From assembly GCF_014284335.1 (NCBI RefSeq), contig NZ_JACOGF010000001.1:310001-374000 (forward strand): 64,000 bases of DNA. Reading direction: 5' to 3'. Source of the DNA: Undibacterium hunanense (GTDB lineage: Bacteria > Pseudomonadota > Gammaproteobacteria > Burkholderiales > Burkholderiaceae_D). Position numbers and translations under genes: made by a program. The notes beneath the pieces are model-generated. The model was not told the DNA's origin, searched no databases, and worked only from the letters and a program-made list of their open reading frames with translations. This document shows positions 1-8,563 of the stretch, one piece after another; positions within the stretch are counted from its first letter, which is position 1, and each line of letters opens with the position of its first letter.

Positions 1-1
1 A

Positions 2-172
2 ACCAAGGTAAGGGTAAAATCCACGTTCAGTTCGATACTGGGTGGCATGGGCGATATGGGCGGCAGACGTTCACAGCAATCTTCACAATCACCACAGCAA
101 CAAAAACCAGAGCAAAAAGAAGAACCTAAAATCAAGCCAACAGATGTCTTGAAAGGCTTGCTTGGTTTCTAG
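2..172 (+). CDS. C-terminal fragment of an AsmA-like or unidentified protein (partial)
   Basis: An open frame enters from the left edge and stops with TAG at 170-172, giving 56 residues. The visible tail is low-complexity: a Gly/Met-rich turn, then a Gln/Ser/Pro-rich stretch, a charged KxEQKEEPK-like run, and the ending DVLKGLLGF. Such a hydrophilic linker followed by a short amphipathic 'LLKGLLG'-type end resembles the C-termini of AsmA-family envelope proteins, but too little is present to assign a family. A good terminator follows within 45 bp, supporting a real gene end. Confidence 0.5.
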   Translation, partial: TKVRVKSTFSSILGGMGDMGGRRSQQSSQSPQQQKPEQKEEPKIKPTDVLKGLLGF

Positions 173-214
173 AAAATTCTGATCGGAATCAGAATCAGAA
201 TCAATATCAAGACA

Positions 215-243
215 GGCGGACACAGGATGTGCCCGCCTTTTTT
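215..243 (+). terminator. Rho-independent terminator after the left-edge gene
   Basis: GGCGGACAC (215-223) pairs with GTGCCCGCC (229-237) with one mismatch across a 5-nt loop and is followed by six T residues. It ends the partial gene at the left edge. Confidence 0.8.
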
Positions 244-273
244 ATGCCTGCAACATAAATACATCAGGGTGCA

Positions 274-1251
274 TCAGTACCCTCTTTGTACATCAATAGT
301 CAATGGCAAGACGCCACTTTGCCGGTAACGCAGGATGTTGCCAGCCACGATCTGTGATGCAGTCTGTCTGTCGGTAGGTGCAGAACAATGCGGCAGCAAT
401 GTGACACTGGGGTGCTGCCACTGCCATTGCGACACAGGTAAAGGCTCCACTTCAAACACATCCAGCACGACATGGGCCAGATGCCCGCTATCCAGCGCTG
501 CATGCAAATCAGCGTCATTGATGATGGCGCCACGGGCAAAATTGATTAGCGACGCGCCTTTGGGCAAGGCTGCGAGCGTGCTGGCGTTTAACAAGCTCCT
601 GGTGTCCGGGGTCAGTGGTAACAGGCACACCAGGATGTCGGTCTGTGCCAGCATGACAGGCAATTCATCTGCACCGGCAAAGCAGTTGACGCCGTCTATC
701 GCTTTGCGATGGCGGCTCCAGCCTGCTACCTGAAAACCCGCACGCAACAGGCTGACGGCGGCAGCTTCGCCCAAAGCACCCAGGCCCAGCAAACTTATGC
801 GTCTTTGCTGGGGGCGTACATAATCAAGAGCTTGCCAGATTTGCTGCGCCTGCTGCTTTGCATATGCAGGCATATCGCGATGCAGGTACAGCGTCCAGGC
901 CAGTACCGCTTCTGCCATGGTATTGGCCAGTTGCGGGTCTACCAGACGCACGATTTTTAAATGGGTATCGCCCAGATCCACCACCAGGCGCTCAACCCCG
1001 GCCCAGACGCTGTGTATCCATTCCAGTTGCGGCAGTTGTTGCAGATCAGCCGGATTGGGGTTGGCGACAATGGCGACCTGGCAGGCTAGCTTGTCTTCAT
1101 CACTCATGGCATCAAAAGCAACGATGCGCTCTGCCGGCATGGCAGCCTGCAAAGCGTTGACCCAGGCACCGGCCTGCGCATAATTGGCGGCAGCAATGAA
1201 TGGGATGGGAGTAGAAATACCAGAAGTAACTGCGCTATTGCTTGGTTTCAT
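274..1251 (-). CDS. ghrA: D-2-hydroxyacid dehydrogenase, glyoxylate/hydroxypyruvate reductase A type
   Basis: A 325-residue cytosolic NAD(P)H-dependent 2-hydroxyacid dehydrogenase that would reduce glyoxylate or hydroxypyruvate to glycolate or glycerate. Visible features are the Rossmann glycine loop LGLGALG (about 155-161), Arg240 in NFARG, Glu269 in the FEVEPLP motif and His288 in LPHCSAP, matching the Arg-Glu-His catalytic set of this family. Length matches GhrA (about 312). Its ATG overlaps the stop of the upstream VOC gene by four bases (ATGA), so the two are translationally coupled. The exact substrate within the 2-ketoacid reductases cannot be fixed from sequence alone. Confidence 0.88.
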   Translation of the reverse strand: MKPSNSAVTSGISTPIPFIAAANYAQAGAWVNALQAAMPAERIVAFDAMSDEDKLACQVAIVANPNPADLQQLPQLEWIHSVWAGVERLVVDLGDTHLKIVRLVDPQLANTMAEAVLAWTLYLHRDMPAYAKQQAQQIWQALDYVRPQQRRISLLGLGALGEAAAVSLLRAGFQVAGWSRHRKAIDGVNCFAGADELPVMLAQTDILVCLLPLTPDTRSLLNASTLAALPKGASLINFARGAIINDADLHAALDSGHLAHVVLDVFEVEPLPVSQWQWQHPSVTLLPHCSAPTDRQTASQIVAGNILRYRQSGVLPLTIDVQRGY

Positions 1252-1661
1252 TTATCGTACACATTCTCCAGGTTGTTGAAACCCTTGATTTCTATGGGGT
1301 TGCCAGATGGGTCAACAAAAAACATGATGGCCTGCTCGCCAGGCTCCCCTGCAAAACGCAGGCTGGGTGGCAGTACAAAATCCACTTTTTGTTCGATCAA
1401 ACGATCTGCCAGCGCCTGCCAGTTCGGCATCGCCATGATCAGACCAAGGTGGGGCATGGGTACCAAGTGTTTGCCAACTTTGCCGGTATTGGTGGTGGCG
1501 AACGGTTGTCCCAGATGCACGGAAATCTGATGGCCGAAAAAATCAAAATCCACCCAGGTGTCAGTGCTGCGCCCTTCCCTGCAACCCAGTACACCGCTGT
1601 AAAATTGCCTTGCCTGATCCAGATCGTGTACATGGTAAGCCATGTGAAAAAAAGTCTTCAT
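1248..1661 (-). CDS. VOC family (glyoxalase/dioxygenase-fold) protein
   Basis: A small vicinal-oxygen-chelate protein of 137 residues. It starts with the typical FFHMAYHVHDLDQARQFY first beta-alpha unit carrying a metal-ligand-like His, and ends with the FVDPSGNPIEIK strand carrying the usual C-terminal Glu ligand, so metal binding looks intact. I chose the ATG at 1661 because AGGA lies five bases upstream; the ATG at 1667, two codons earlier, overlaps that AGGA. It is coupled to the downstream ghrA-like gene by an ATGA overlap, suggesting a shared role in small-carbonyl metabolism, but the substrate is unknown. Confidence 0.85.
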   Translation of the reverse strand: MKTFFHMAYHVHDLDQARQFYSGVLGCREGRSTDTWVDFDFFGHQISVHLGQPFATTNTGKVGKHLVPMPHLGLIMAMPNWQALADRLIEQKVDFVLPPSLRFAGEPGEQAIMFFVDPSGNPIEIKGFNNLENVYDK

Positions 1662-1716
1662 CGTCATCCTATGTGTTGATGCACTGCATGCGCAATCACC
1701 ACATGTTAACGTGTTA

Positions 1717-2394
1717 TCAGCTTGTAGTGTGCTGCGTCAGTGCATCGGCACGGCTATTCTTATGGCGCGGTATCCATTTTATTTGAATAGTCTCAAACAA
1801 CTGGCACAGCGCCTGTACCTGCTGCCGGTATTCAATCATGCGCGGCAAGCTGCTATTTTTATGTTGATTGACTTCATCAATCACGACCTGACTGTCACCA
1901 TGTATCAGCAGTTGGCTTACTGCATGCTTGTGCGCCTGTTTCAATGTCAGTATCAGGCCACTGAATTCGGCATCGCAACTATCACCATATTCCAGATGCT
2001 CTGCATATTCAAATACCTGTCCATCCGGCGCCTGCAATACGCAGGCAAAACGACATTTCCCGGGATTGGGTACGGCAGAGCCGTCAAACCAGGCCAGCCA
2101 AGCATGTTCGCTGACATTCGGCGCTGTCTTGATACGTCCGCTTTTTCTGTCTGCGGCTTTTTCTGCCCGCCTGGCTGTCTGCAAAACCTGTTGCTCATTC
2201 GCCTGTTGCAGACGTAAGACTGCAAGTTGGGCTATATTGCCAACATCGGCCTTTGTAGCCCCGAGCTGCAATAACTCTTCCAGTGCCTGCAAGGCGGATA
2301 TCTGCTCTCGCTTTGCCTGCTGCAAAGCGAGCTTGCGCTCTGCACGGGTGGCAATTGCAACAAGCTGCGCATAGGTGAAAGGGGTATTTTCCAT
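1717..2394 (-). CDS. RNase HI-like protein with an N-terminal helical extension
   Basis: A 225-residue protein. Its C-terminal half (from about residue 115) is an RNase H fold with all four acidic residues recognisable: Asp in WFDGSAVPNPG, Glu in DAEFSG, Asp in HGDSQVV and Asp in SRADALT. It would cleave RNA in RNA-DNA hybrids. The first 100 residues are Ala/Gln/Glu-rich and helical and are absent from classical 155-residue RNase HI. The ATG at 2394 (MENTPF) is preferred over an in-frame start 23 codons upstream, whose extra residues look non-coding. It stands alone, between convergent and divergent neighbours. Confidence 0.8.
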   Translation of the reverse strand: MENTPFTYAQLVAIATRAERKLALQQAKREQISALQALEELLQLGATKADVGNIAQLAVLRLQQANEQQVLQTARRAEKAADRKSGRIKTAPNVSEHAWLAWFDGSAVPNPGKCRFACVLQAPDGQVFEYAEHLEYGDSCDAEFSGLILTLKQAHKHAVSQLLIHGDSQVVIDEVNQHKNSSLPRMIEYRQQVQALCQLFETIQIKWIPRHKNSRADALTQHTTS

Positions 2395-2609
2395 GCTAAA
2401 TCTGCAAAATAACAAGAGTATGCCATTGATGGTCTGGGCTGTCTGAGGCTGCCCTATTTGCACCAGGCCAGGTCAGGTCCTGCTTGCCTGTTTTTCAATG
2501 TCATGGCATGTCCTGATGTGTCCGCCTTTGGTCGCTTTGGCGACTGGCAAATGCAGGGCAAACTGTTATCCTGATTGTGATTATCATTCCACCATACAGG
2601 AGCCACACC
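2395..2609. other. Divergent intergenic region between the RNase HI-like gene and the DUF1272 gene
   Basis: About 215 bases holding the 5' regions of both divergent genes. No clear repeat or structured RNA is seen. A weak Fur-box-like stretch at about 2573-2591 is discussed under rejected items. Confidence 0.4.
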
Positions 2610-2837
2610 ATGCTAGAACTCAGACCCAACTGTGAACGTTGCGACTGCGATTTACCACCAGCATCACCTGACGCACGCATTTGCACATTTGAGTGTACAT
2701 TCTGTGCTGATTGCGTAGAACATCATTTGCTGGGTGTTTGCCCCAATTGCGGCGGCAATTTTGCGCCCCGGCCAATACGGCCAGCCAACAAGCTGGAGAA
2801 AAATCCTGCCTCCACCGTGCGTGTAAGGGCAAAATAA
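2610..2837 (+). CDS. DUF1272 family small zinc-ribbon-like protein
   Basis: A 75-residue protein starting MLELRPNCERC, with paired cysteines (CERC, CTFC, CADC, CPNC) arranged like two zinc knuckles. This matches the DUF1272 family of small cysteine-rich proteins of unknown function. I chose the ATG at 2610 because the family begins with MLELRPNCE and a AGGAG ribosome-binding site lies about eight bases upstream; the longer in-frame start adds eleven atypical residues. It lies directly ahead of the EamA exporter gene but with its own 57-bp gap. Confidence 0.85.
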   Translation: MLELRPNCERCDCDLPPASPDARICTFECTFCADCVEHHLLGVCPNCGGNFAPRPIRPANKLEKNPASTVRVRAK

Positions 2838-2894
2838 AGACCGGCAGCTTAATACAAATTTCATGCAACACTGAATACTCTCTATCCCGATACC

Positions 2895-3806
2895 ATGAGC
2901 AACTCTGTCCTCAGCCCACGCCACATCCTGATTGCTGCTACCGTCATTCTGTTATGGGGCATGAATTTTGTGGTGATCAAGATCGGGCTCAAGGGTATAC
3001 CGCCGTTTCTGCTGGGGGCATTGCGTTTCATGCTGGTTGCCTTTCCGGCGATCCTGTTTTTGCCGCGACCGAAGGTGTCCTTCAAGTTATTGCTTGCCTA
3101 TGCCATGTTTATCAGCCTGGGGCAATTTGCCTTTTTGTTTTCCGCCATGGCTGTTGGCATGCCTGCAGGCCTGGCGTCACTGGTTCTGCAAGCCCAGGCT
3201 TTTTTTACAGTGGGTTTGTCTGCCATGGTATTTGGTGACAAGCTGCGTGCCAGCAATCTGGCAGGCATGCTGGTGGCCAGCATGGGCCTGATCTTGCTGG
3301 GTAGTGCCAGCCTTGGCAATACTGCCAGCCAGGTCAGCGTTGCCGGCTTTGTGCTGACCTTGTGTGCCGCATTGTCCTGGGCGAGTGGCAATGTCATTAA
3401 TAAAAAAATCGGCGTGACCAATGTGCTGAGTCTGGTGTCCTGGAGTGCGCTGGTCCCCATTCTGCCGTTTTTGTTACTGTCTTACCTGTTTGAAGGCGGC
3501 GATGTCATGCTGCACAGTGTTGTCAACATGAGCTGGTCATCCGGCCTTACCATTGTCTATCTGGCAGTAGCAGCAACACTGATAGGCTATACCTTGTGGG
3601 GCAAATTGCTGTCCAGCCTGCCGACACACCTGGTGGCGCCGCTAACGCTGATGGTACCGGTAGTTGGTCTGACTGCTGCCTGGCTGCTGGTGGATGAAGC
3701 ACTAAGCCAGAAACAGATAGCCGGTGCAGCCATTGTCATGGCGGGCTTGCTGATCAATGTGTTCGGCCAAAAACTGACTGATCGCCTGCGCCTGGCATTT
3801 TCTTGA
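2895..3806 (+). CDS. EamA/DMT family transporter (amino-acid or metabolite exporter)
   Basis: A 303-residue inner-membrane protein with about ten hydrophobic segments arranged as two EamA repeats (about 10-140 and 150-290). The signature of the first repeat (ILLWGMNFVVIKIGL) and the characteristic AALSWASGNV opening of the second are visible. The family includes the EamA/YdeD cysteine and O-acetylserine exporter. The next gene, a GlxA-type regulator, follows after 14 bases on the same strand and probably forms an operon with it. The substrate is not predictable. Confidence 0.88.
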   Translation: MSNSVLSPRHILIAATVILLWGMNFVVIKIGLKGIPPFLLGALRFMLVAFPAILFLPRPKVSFKLLLAYAMFISLGQFAFLFSAMAVGMPAGLASLVLQAQAFFTVGLSAMVFGDKLRASNLAGMLVASMGLILLGSASLGNTASQVSVAGFVLTLCAALSWASGNVINKKIGVTNVLSLVSWSALVPILPFLLLSYLFEGGDVMLHSVVNMSWSSGLTIVYLAVAATLIGYTLWGKLLSSLPTHLVAPLTLMVPVVGLTAAWLLVDEALSQKQIAGAAIVMAGLLINVFGQKLTDRLRLAFS

Positions 3807-3820
3807 ATACTGATTGAACG

Positions 3821-4780
3821 ATGATACGTCGCCAGCCTGTTTATTTTTTATTATTGCCCGATACGCTCTTGCTGGATCTGGCGGGACCGGCAGACGCCTT
3901 TCTGTTTGCCAATCGCTATCAGCAGGATATTCGTTTTGAACTGATATTTATCAGCCCCACTGACAGTATCAACTGCTCCATCGGTCTGCAATTAAGTTCC
4001 TTGCTGCCATTGCCAGATGTACTGGAAGACAATGCCATCCTGGTTTTGCCAGGTCTCAGTGGTGACAAGGTGCAACATACCAAAGGTGAAGCACGGACTG
4101 CCATACAATGGTTGCGTCAGCATGTACATGCCAGGCATAAACTGATATGCATCTGTTCAGGCGCCCTGCTGGCGGCCTATGCAGGCCTGCTAAATGGGCG
4201 AAAAGCCACTACACATCACAGCCACTACCAGGACCTGGCAAGCATAGACAGCTCCATCCGTGTTGAAGAGAACCGTATTTTTGTGGAAGATGGCCCGGTC
4301 AGCACCAGTGCCGGTGTCACGGCCGGTATTGACCTGGCCTTGCATACCATCAGTGAACTGGCGGGCCCTCTGGCGGCCAGCGCCGTGGCACGCAACCTGG
4401 TGGTGTATATGCGCCGCTCTGGCAGTGATCCACAGTTGTCGCCCTGGCTGAAATACCGCAACCACCTGCACCCAGCCGTCCACAAGGTACAGGATGCCAT
4501 CACCAAAGACCCATCCCATGCATGGACCCTGCAAGAACTGGCCAGCGTCGCCTGCACCAGCACACGTCATGTGACGCGCCTGTTCAAGCTGCACACGGCT
4601 ATATCAGTCCAAACTTATCTGACTTCATTGCGCCTGTCACTGGCAGGCAAGTTTCTCAGTGATACTGACTGGTCAATAGAAAGAATTGCAGAGGCATCGG
4701 GGTTTGGCTCTGCACGACAATTCAGACGCGTCTGGCATCAGCATTTTGCTTCGCCACCTTCAGCCTTCCAGCAAAGATAA
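3821..4780 (+). CDS. GlxA family transcriptional regulator (DJ-1/PfpI + AraC HTH)
   Basis: A 319-residue regulator. Residues about 1-190 form a class-I glutamine-amidotransferase-like DJ-1/PfpI domain, with ICSGALLAAYAGLLNGRKATTHH containing the nucleophile-elbow Cys. Residues about 215-315 form an AraC double helix-turn-helix (WTLQELASVACTSTRHVTRLF and WSIERIAEASGFGSARQFRR). GlxA-type proteins are transcription activators whose ligand is sensed by the amidotransferase-like domain. It probably controls the EamA exporter immediately upstream, an inference from adjacency. Confidence 0.88.
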   Translation: MIRRQPVYFLLLPDTLLLDLAGPADAFLFANRYQQDIRFELIFISPTDSINCSIGLQLSSLLPLPDVLEDNAILVLPGLSGDKVQHTKGEARTAIQWLRQHVHARHKLICICSGALLAAYAGLLNGRKATTHHSHYQDLASIDSSIRVEENRIFVEDGPVSTSAGVTAGIDLALHTISELAGPLAASAVARNLVVYMRRSGSDPQLSPWLKYRNHLHPAVHKVQDAITKDPSHAWTLQELASVACTSTRHVTRLFKLHTAISVQTYLTSLRLSLAGKFLSDTDWSIERIAEASGFGSARQFRRVWHQHFASPPSAFQQR

Positions 4781-4818
4781 ATTTCTGTCAACACACCCTG
4801 ATCTGTCCATATCAAAAA

Positions 4819-4851
4819 CAGCTTAAAAACAACTTAAGACAAACTTATTTA
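4819..4851 (+). promoter_or_regulatory. Three 11-bp-spaced CTTAA-type direct repeats (PmrA/QseB-box-like)
   Basis: CAGCTTAAAAA (4819), CAACTTAAGAC (4830) and AAACTTATTTA (4841) form head-to-tail repeats with exact 11-bp period. The hexamer-N5-hexamer CTTAA layout matches the known binding site of OmpR-family regulators such as PmrA and QseB. The repeats lie about 95-125 bases upstream of the glutaredoxin gene. Confidence 0.4.
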
Positions 4852-4943
4852 GCTGATTGATTAGCTGAACATGTGCATAACCGACAGTATCGACACTACC
4901 GCAATTGCGTTAAGATAAGCCATATTCAATTTATTCTGCCTTT

Positions 4944-5480
4944 ATGCGTACCTGTCCCAAATGCAACTATATTCGCAAAGAAACCGACAGTTGCCCTGAG
5001 TGGCAATGTCCGTCCTGCCAGGTTGCCTATAACAAGGCGGCCGATTTGCAAGGTGCGGGTAGCTACGGCAACAACCCCCGTCGCCATGTCAATACATCTG
5101 CCGACACTTCTTCCAGTGCATGGAAATGGGTAGTACTTGTCCTCGTCCTGGCCGGTGTCAGCCTGCAAAGTTATTCAAGCTGGAAGAAAACCCGGGCCCA
5201 TAGAGCCGAAATGAGCCAGCAGGCAGCAACATCACAGCCAGTGATTGTTTTATACGGCACCACCTGGTGCGGCTATTGCGCTGCCGCCCGTGAATTTTTC
5301 AATGCGAATGGTATTGCCTACAAAGACCTGGATGTTGAGAAATCCAATGAAGGCTATCAGGCTTACAAGACCCTGGGCGTGCAAGGTATCCCGGCCATCG
5401 TCATCGGCAACGATTTGATAGAAGGTTTTGATGAAGGCAGAGTACGTAAAAAACTGGAACCCTGGTTACGTAAAAGCTGA
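4944..5480 (+). CDS. Membrane-anchored zinc-ribbon glutaredoxin-domain protein
   Basis: A 178-residue protein of three parts. An N-terminal zinc-ribbon-like segment has Cys4, Cys7, Cys17, Cys22 and Cys25. A single membrane helix spans about residues 60-76. A C-terminal glutaredoxin domain has the redox motif C109-G-Y-C112 and the cis-Pro motif GVQGIPAIVI. It would act as a thiol-disulfide oxidoreductase tethered to the inner membrane. With no signal peptide, the zinc ribbon and the glutaredoxin domain would fall on opposite faces of the membrane if the helix spans once. A CTTAA repeat array lies upstream. Confidence 0.8.
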   Translation: MRTCPKCNYIRKETDSCPEWQCPSCQVAYNKAADLQGAGSYGNNPRRHVNTSADTSSSAWKWVVLVLVLAGVSLQSYSSWKKTRAHRAEMSQQAATSQPVIVLYGTTWCGYCAAAREFFNANGIAYKDLDVEKSNEGYQAYKTLGVQGIPAIVIGNDLIEGFDEGRVRKKLEPWLRKS

Positions 5481-5506
5481 ACCATAAATTCCCTGAAGGA
5501 GGCTGT

Positions 5507-6010
5507 ATGAAAGTAATGCCTGCAACACCCTCAATACGTGGATTCTTTCCAGCCCTGGCTGTAGGGCTGGGCCTGTTCTATGCGCAGACCAGCCAGGCTG
5601 GTAACAGCATACAGGACCTGCAGTGGCTTGGCGGTTGCTGGCAAGCCACTGGTGCAGTAGAACCTGGATCAGAAGAACACTGGCTGGCACCCGCTGGTGG
5701 TGGCATGCTGGGCATGGGCAGGACAGTACGCAAAGGCAAGATGGTCGCCTGGGAATTCATGCGCATACAAGAAAACGCTGACAGTCTGGTCTTCACCGCC
5801 ATGCCATCCGGCAAACCGGAAGCCAGTTTTCAACTGCAGACACTGGAAAAGCAAAAAGTTGTTTTTGAAAATCCAAGACCTGAATTTCCACAACGGGTCA
5901 TTTACCAGCTCAACGCCGACGGCAGCTTGCTGGGTCGTATCGAGGGCATGATCAAAGACCAGTTGAAAGGCATCGATTTCCCCATGCAAAAAATAGCCTG
6001 CACAAAATAA
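5507..6010 (+). CDS. DUF6265 family exported protein
   Basis: A 167-residue protein with an N-terminal hydrophobic signal segment (about residues 10-31, ending SQAG). The mature part begins IQDLQWLGGCWQ and continues with EEHWLAPAGGGMLGMGRT, the hallmark of DUF6265 (lipocalin-like predicted beta-barrel). AAGGAGG precedes the ATG. Function is unknown; the fold suggests binding of a small hydrophobic ligand in the periplasm, which is inference. It is 26 bases downstream of the glutaredoxin gene and may be cotranscribed. Confidence 0.8.
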   Translation: MKVMPATPSIRGFFPALAVGLGLFYAQTSQAGNSIQDLQWLGGCWQATGAVEPGSEEHWLAPAGGGMLGMGRTVRKGKMVAWEFMRIQENADSLVFTAMPSGKPEASFQLQTLEKQKVVFENPRPEFPQRVIYQLNADGSLLGRIEGMIKDQLKGIDFPMQKIACTK

Positions 6011-6067
6011 GGACCGCAAGACCTGGACCTGATTCAGCTGTTTTTAGAAAAATTCGGGAAACATGAA

Positions 6068-6089
6068 AAAAGGGGCTCACGCCCCTTTT
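6068..6089. terminator. Bidirectional terminator between the DUF6265 gene and thrC
   Basis: AAAAGGGGC (6068-6076) pairs perfectly with GCCCCTTTT (6081-6089) around a 4-nt loop. A/T tracts on both sides allow termination of both convergent genes. Confidence 0.85.
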
Positions 6090-6113
6090 CTGTTTTGTCT
6101 GGATTGTATTGAA

Positions 6114-7574
6114 TTACAGCCCGGTGTGTTTGGCGATAAACGCCTTCATCGCCTGTACATCGGCAGCCATGACTTCAAAACGCTGAGGCAGGCTTTCGAT
6201 ATTCTCAAACCCGGCTGGTCGTTCTGCATCGCGGTCCAGAGCTTCACGTATGGTTTCATTGAACTTGGCTGGCAATGCGGTTTCCAGCACGATCATGGGC
6301 ACGCCTTCTGCGATATGTTCCAGCGCGACCTTGATACCATCTGCCGTATGGGTATCGATAGTGATGCCGAACTCTTTTTCTACCTGGCGTATGGTCTGCA
6401 GCCGATCTGCATGGACTGATTTGCCAGACTCAAAACCAAATGCAGCGTTTTTTTTGAATTCATTGCCATCGCTGCCTGGCTGGCCCGACAGATCAAAACC
6501 GCCTTCGGTTTCCACCTTTTTGAATAGTGCAGCTACCCGTTTGGCATCACCACCCAGCAAGTCAAACACAAAGCGTTCAAAATTGGATGCCTTGGAAATA
6601 TCCATCGATGGACTGGTGGTATGCCAGGTTTCTGCTGATTTTCGTACACGGTATACGCCAGTACGGAAGAACTCATCCAGCACGTCGTTTTCATTGGTGG
6701 CCACGACCAGTTTGTCAATCGGCAAACCCATCATGCGGGCAATATGGCCAGCACAGATGTTGCCAAAATTACCGGACGGTACCGTGAATGACACCTTTTG
6801 ATCATTGCTGCTGGTAGCGCTCAGATAACCACGGAAGTAATACACCACCTGCGCAACCACACGTGCCCAGTTGATGGAATTGACGGTGCCAATCTTCTGA
6901 CGATTCTTGTATTCCAGATCATTCGATACTGCCTTGACCATGTCCTGGCAGTCATCAAACACGCCTTCTACGGCGATGTTGAAAATATTCGGGTCTTGCA
7001 GGCTGAACATTTGTGCAGTCTGGAAGGCGCTCATCTTCTTGTGTGGTGACAGCATGAATACGCGTATACCCTTCTTACCGCGCATTGCATATTCGGCAGC
7101 ACTGCCGGTATCGCCAGATGTGGCACCAAATATATTCAGCTCAGCCTGATTTTTTGCCAGTGTGTATTCAAACAGATTGCCCAGCAACTGCATGGCCATA
7201 TCCTTGAACGCCAGCGTAGGGCCATTTGACAAGGCCTGCAAAACCAGTTTGCGACCACCTTTGTCCTGCAATACACGCAAAGGGGTTATTTGCACAGCAG
7301 ATTCATCTGCACGTGCATTTTTATACACATCGGCAGTATAGGTTTTGTCTGTCAGTGCTTTCAGATCTGCTTCAGGGATATCGGTGGCAAATTTTTTCAA
7401 TACCTCAAATGCTAGGCCGGCATAAGACAGCTTGCGCCATGCATCGAGTTCGGCACCAGTGATTTGCGGATAAGAAGTCGGCAGATACAAGCCACCATCG
7501 GGAGCAAGACCACCTAACAGGATTTCAGAAAAATTTTGAGCTGCGGCATGCCCGCGTGTTGAAGCGTATTGCAT
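6114..7574 (-). CDS. thrC: Threonine synthase
   Basis: A 486-residue PLP enzyme that converts O-phosphohomoserine to threonine. The N-terminus (YASTRG, then GGLAPDGGLYLP) and the PLP lysine K124 in PTLAFKDMAMQ are typical of the long, proteobacterial/yeast-type threonine synthases, as are the phosphate-binding GATSGDTGSAA loop and VPSGNFGN motif. Length fits. Here it stands without hom/thrB neighbours: the upstream gene on the same strand is fdhD, with a 109-bp gap. Confidence 0.95.
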   Translation of the reverse strand: MQYASTRGHAAAQNFSEILLGGLAPDGGLYLPTSYPQITGAELDAWRKLSYAGLAFEVLKKFATDIPEADLKALTDKTYTADVYKNARADESAVQITPLRVLQDKGGRKLVLQALSNGPTLAFKDMAMQLLGNLFEYTLAKNQAELNIFGATSGDTGSAAEYAMRGKKGIRVFMLSPHKKMSAFQTAQMFSLQDPNIFNIAVEGVFDDCQDMVKAVSNDLEYKNRQKIGTVNSINWARVVAQVVYYFRGYLSATSSNDQKVSFTVPSGNFGNICAGHIARMMGLPIDKLVVATNENDVLDEFFRTGVYRVRKSAETWHTTSPSMDISKASNFERFVFDLLGGDAKRVAALFKKVETEGGFDLSGQPGSDGNEFKKNAAFGFESGKSVHADRLQTIRQVEKEFGITIDTHTADGIKVALEHIAEGVPMIVLETALPAKFNETIREALDRDAERPAGFENIESLPQRFEVMAADVQAMKAFIAKHTGL

Positions 7575-7683
7575 AAGTCGTCAGAGAAGAGGAAGGAAAT
7601 TGAGCAAATATTCTTCCTATTATAGCTTTCTTACGCCCTTTAAACCTCTGTAAATTTGGTGAAAATCCATTTTCATGCATGCT

Positions 7684-8550
7684 TCATTCGGCCACCAGCA
7701 TTTCCGGATGCGAGTAAACCACGAATCCGTGTTCACGCACAAAGCCGATCAGGCAGATGCCGCTACGCTCGGCAATATCAATCGCCAGTGCCGTTGGTGC
7801 AGAAATGGCAGCCAGAATGGCAATATTGGCATGTGCCATTTTTTGCACCAGTTCATAGCTGATACGGCTGCTCATCAACACAAAACCCTCATTTCCTGCA
7901 TGGTCGCCATCACTCATGGCACCGATCAGTTTGTCCAGCGCATTGTGGCGTCCGACATCTTCGCGCAGCAGACAAATATGGCCTTCCAGGTCTACCCAGG
8001 CAGCGGCATGCATGGCTCCGGTCAGGATATTGAATGGCTGTTGTATGCCAAGCGCCTGTATGGCTTTCCGCAGGCTGGACTTGTGCAGCATGGGGGCGAC
8101 ACGTCTGCCATAAGATACCGGCGACACTTGCGCCGGCAGGGCTTGCAGGCTTTCTATACCGCACAGACCACAACCGGTGTTACCAGCCAGACTACGGCGT
8201 CTTTCCTTTAATCGCGCGAAGCAACTGGCAGCGATATGCAGATGCACTTCCACACCCAGCGTACCTGGAGTTTCCCTGCATTCGATATCGTAGATATCGC
8301 CGAGGTCATCAATAATCTGTTCGGACAGGCTAAAGCCGATGGCAAAATCTTCCAGATCCACCGGTGTCGCCAGCATGACCGCATGCGAAATGCCATTGAA
8401 TACCAGGGCCACGGGCATTTCTTCTGCCAGTTGATCACTGATGTCCTGCTGTTGCGGGCTGGCATAGATATGCCTTTGCACCTGACGCACACGAATGGCG
8501 CGTTCCAGCGCGTTGTCACTTAAGCTTTCATTTACTTTATCGCGTCGCAT
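7684..8550 (-). CDS. fdhD: Formate dehydrogenase accessory sulfurtransferase FdhD
   Basis: A 288-residue FdhD protein. It moves sulfur from IscS-type desulfurases to the molybdenum cofactor of formate-dehydrogenase-like enzymes. The FNGISHAVMLATPVDLEDFAIGF region, the conserved TGCGLCG cysteine motif and the LREDVGRHNALDK signature are all visible. The ATG at 8550 is taken as start; an in-frame TTG at 8562 is the alternative. It follows the small winged-helix-like gene and the molybdoenzyme gene on the same strand, which it presumably serves. Confidence 0.93.
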   Translation of the reverse strand: MRRDKVNESLSDNALERAIRVRQVQRHIYASPQQQDISDQLAEEMPVALVFNGISHAVMLATPVDLEDFAIGFSLSEQIIDDLGDIYDIECRETPGTLGVEVHLHIAASCFARLKERRRSLAGNTGCGLCGIESLQALPAQVSPVSYGRRVAPMLHKSSLRKAIQALGIQQPFNILTGAMHAAAWVDLEGHICLLREDVGRHNALDKLIGAMSDGDHAGNEGFVLMSSRISYELVQKMAHANIAILAAISAPTALAIDIAERSGICLIGFVREHGFVVYSHPEMLVAE

Positions 8551-8563
8551 CTTGTGTCGCAAA

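Noticed and set aside
2573-2591. Fur-box-like sequence upstream of the DUF1272 gene
   Set aside because: It matches the 19-bp consensus at only about 13 positions by eye and nothing in the neighbouring genes points to iron.
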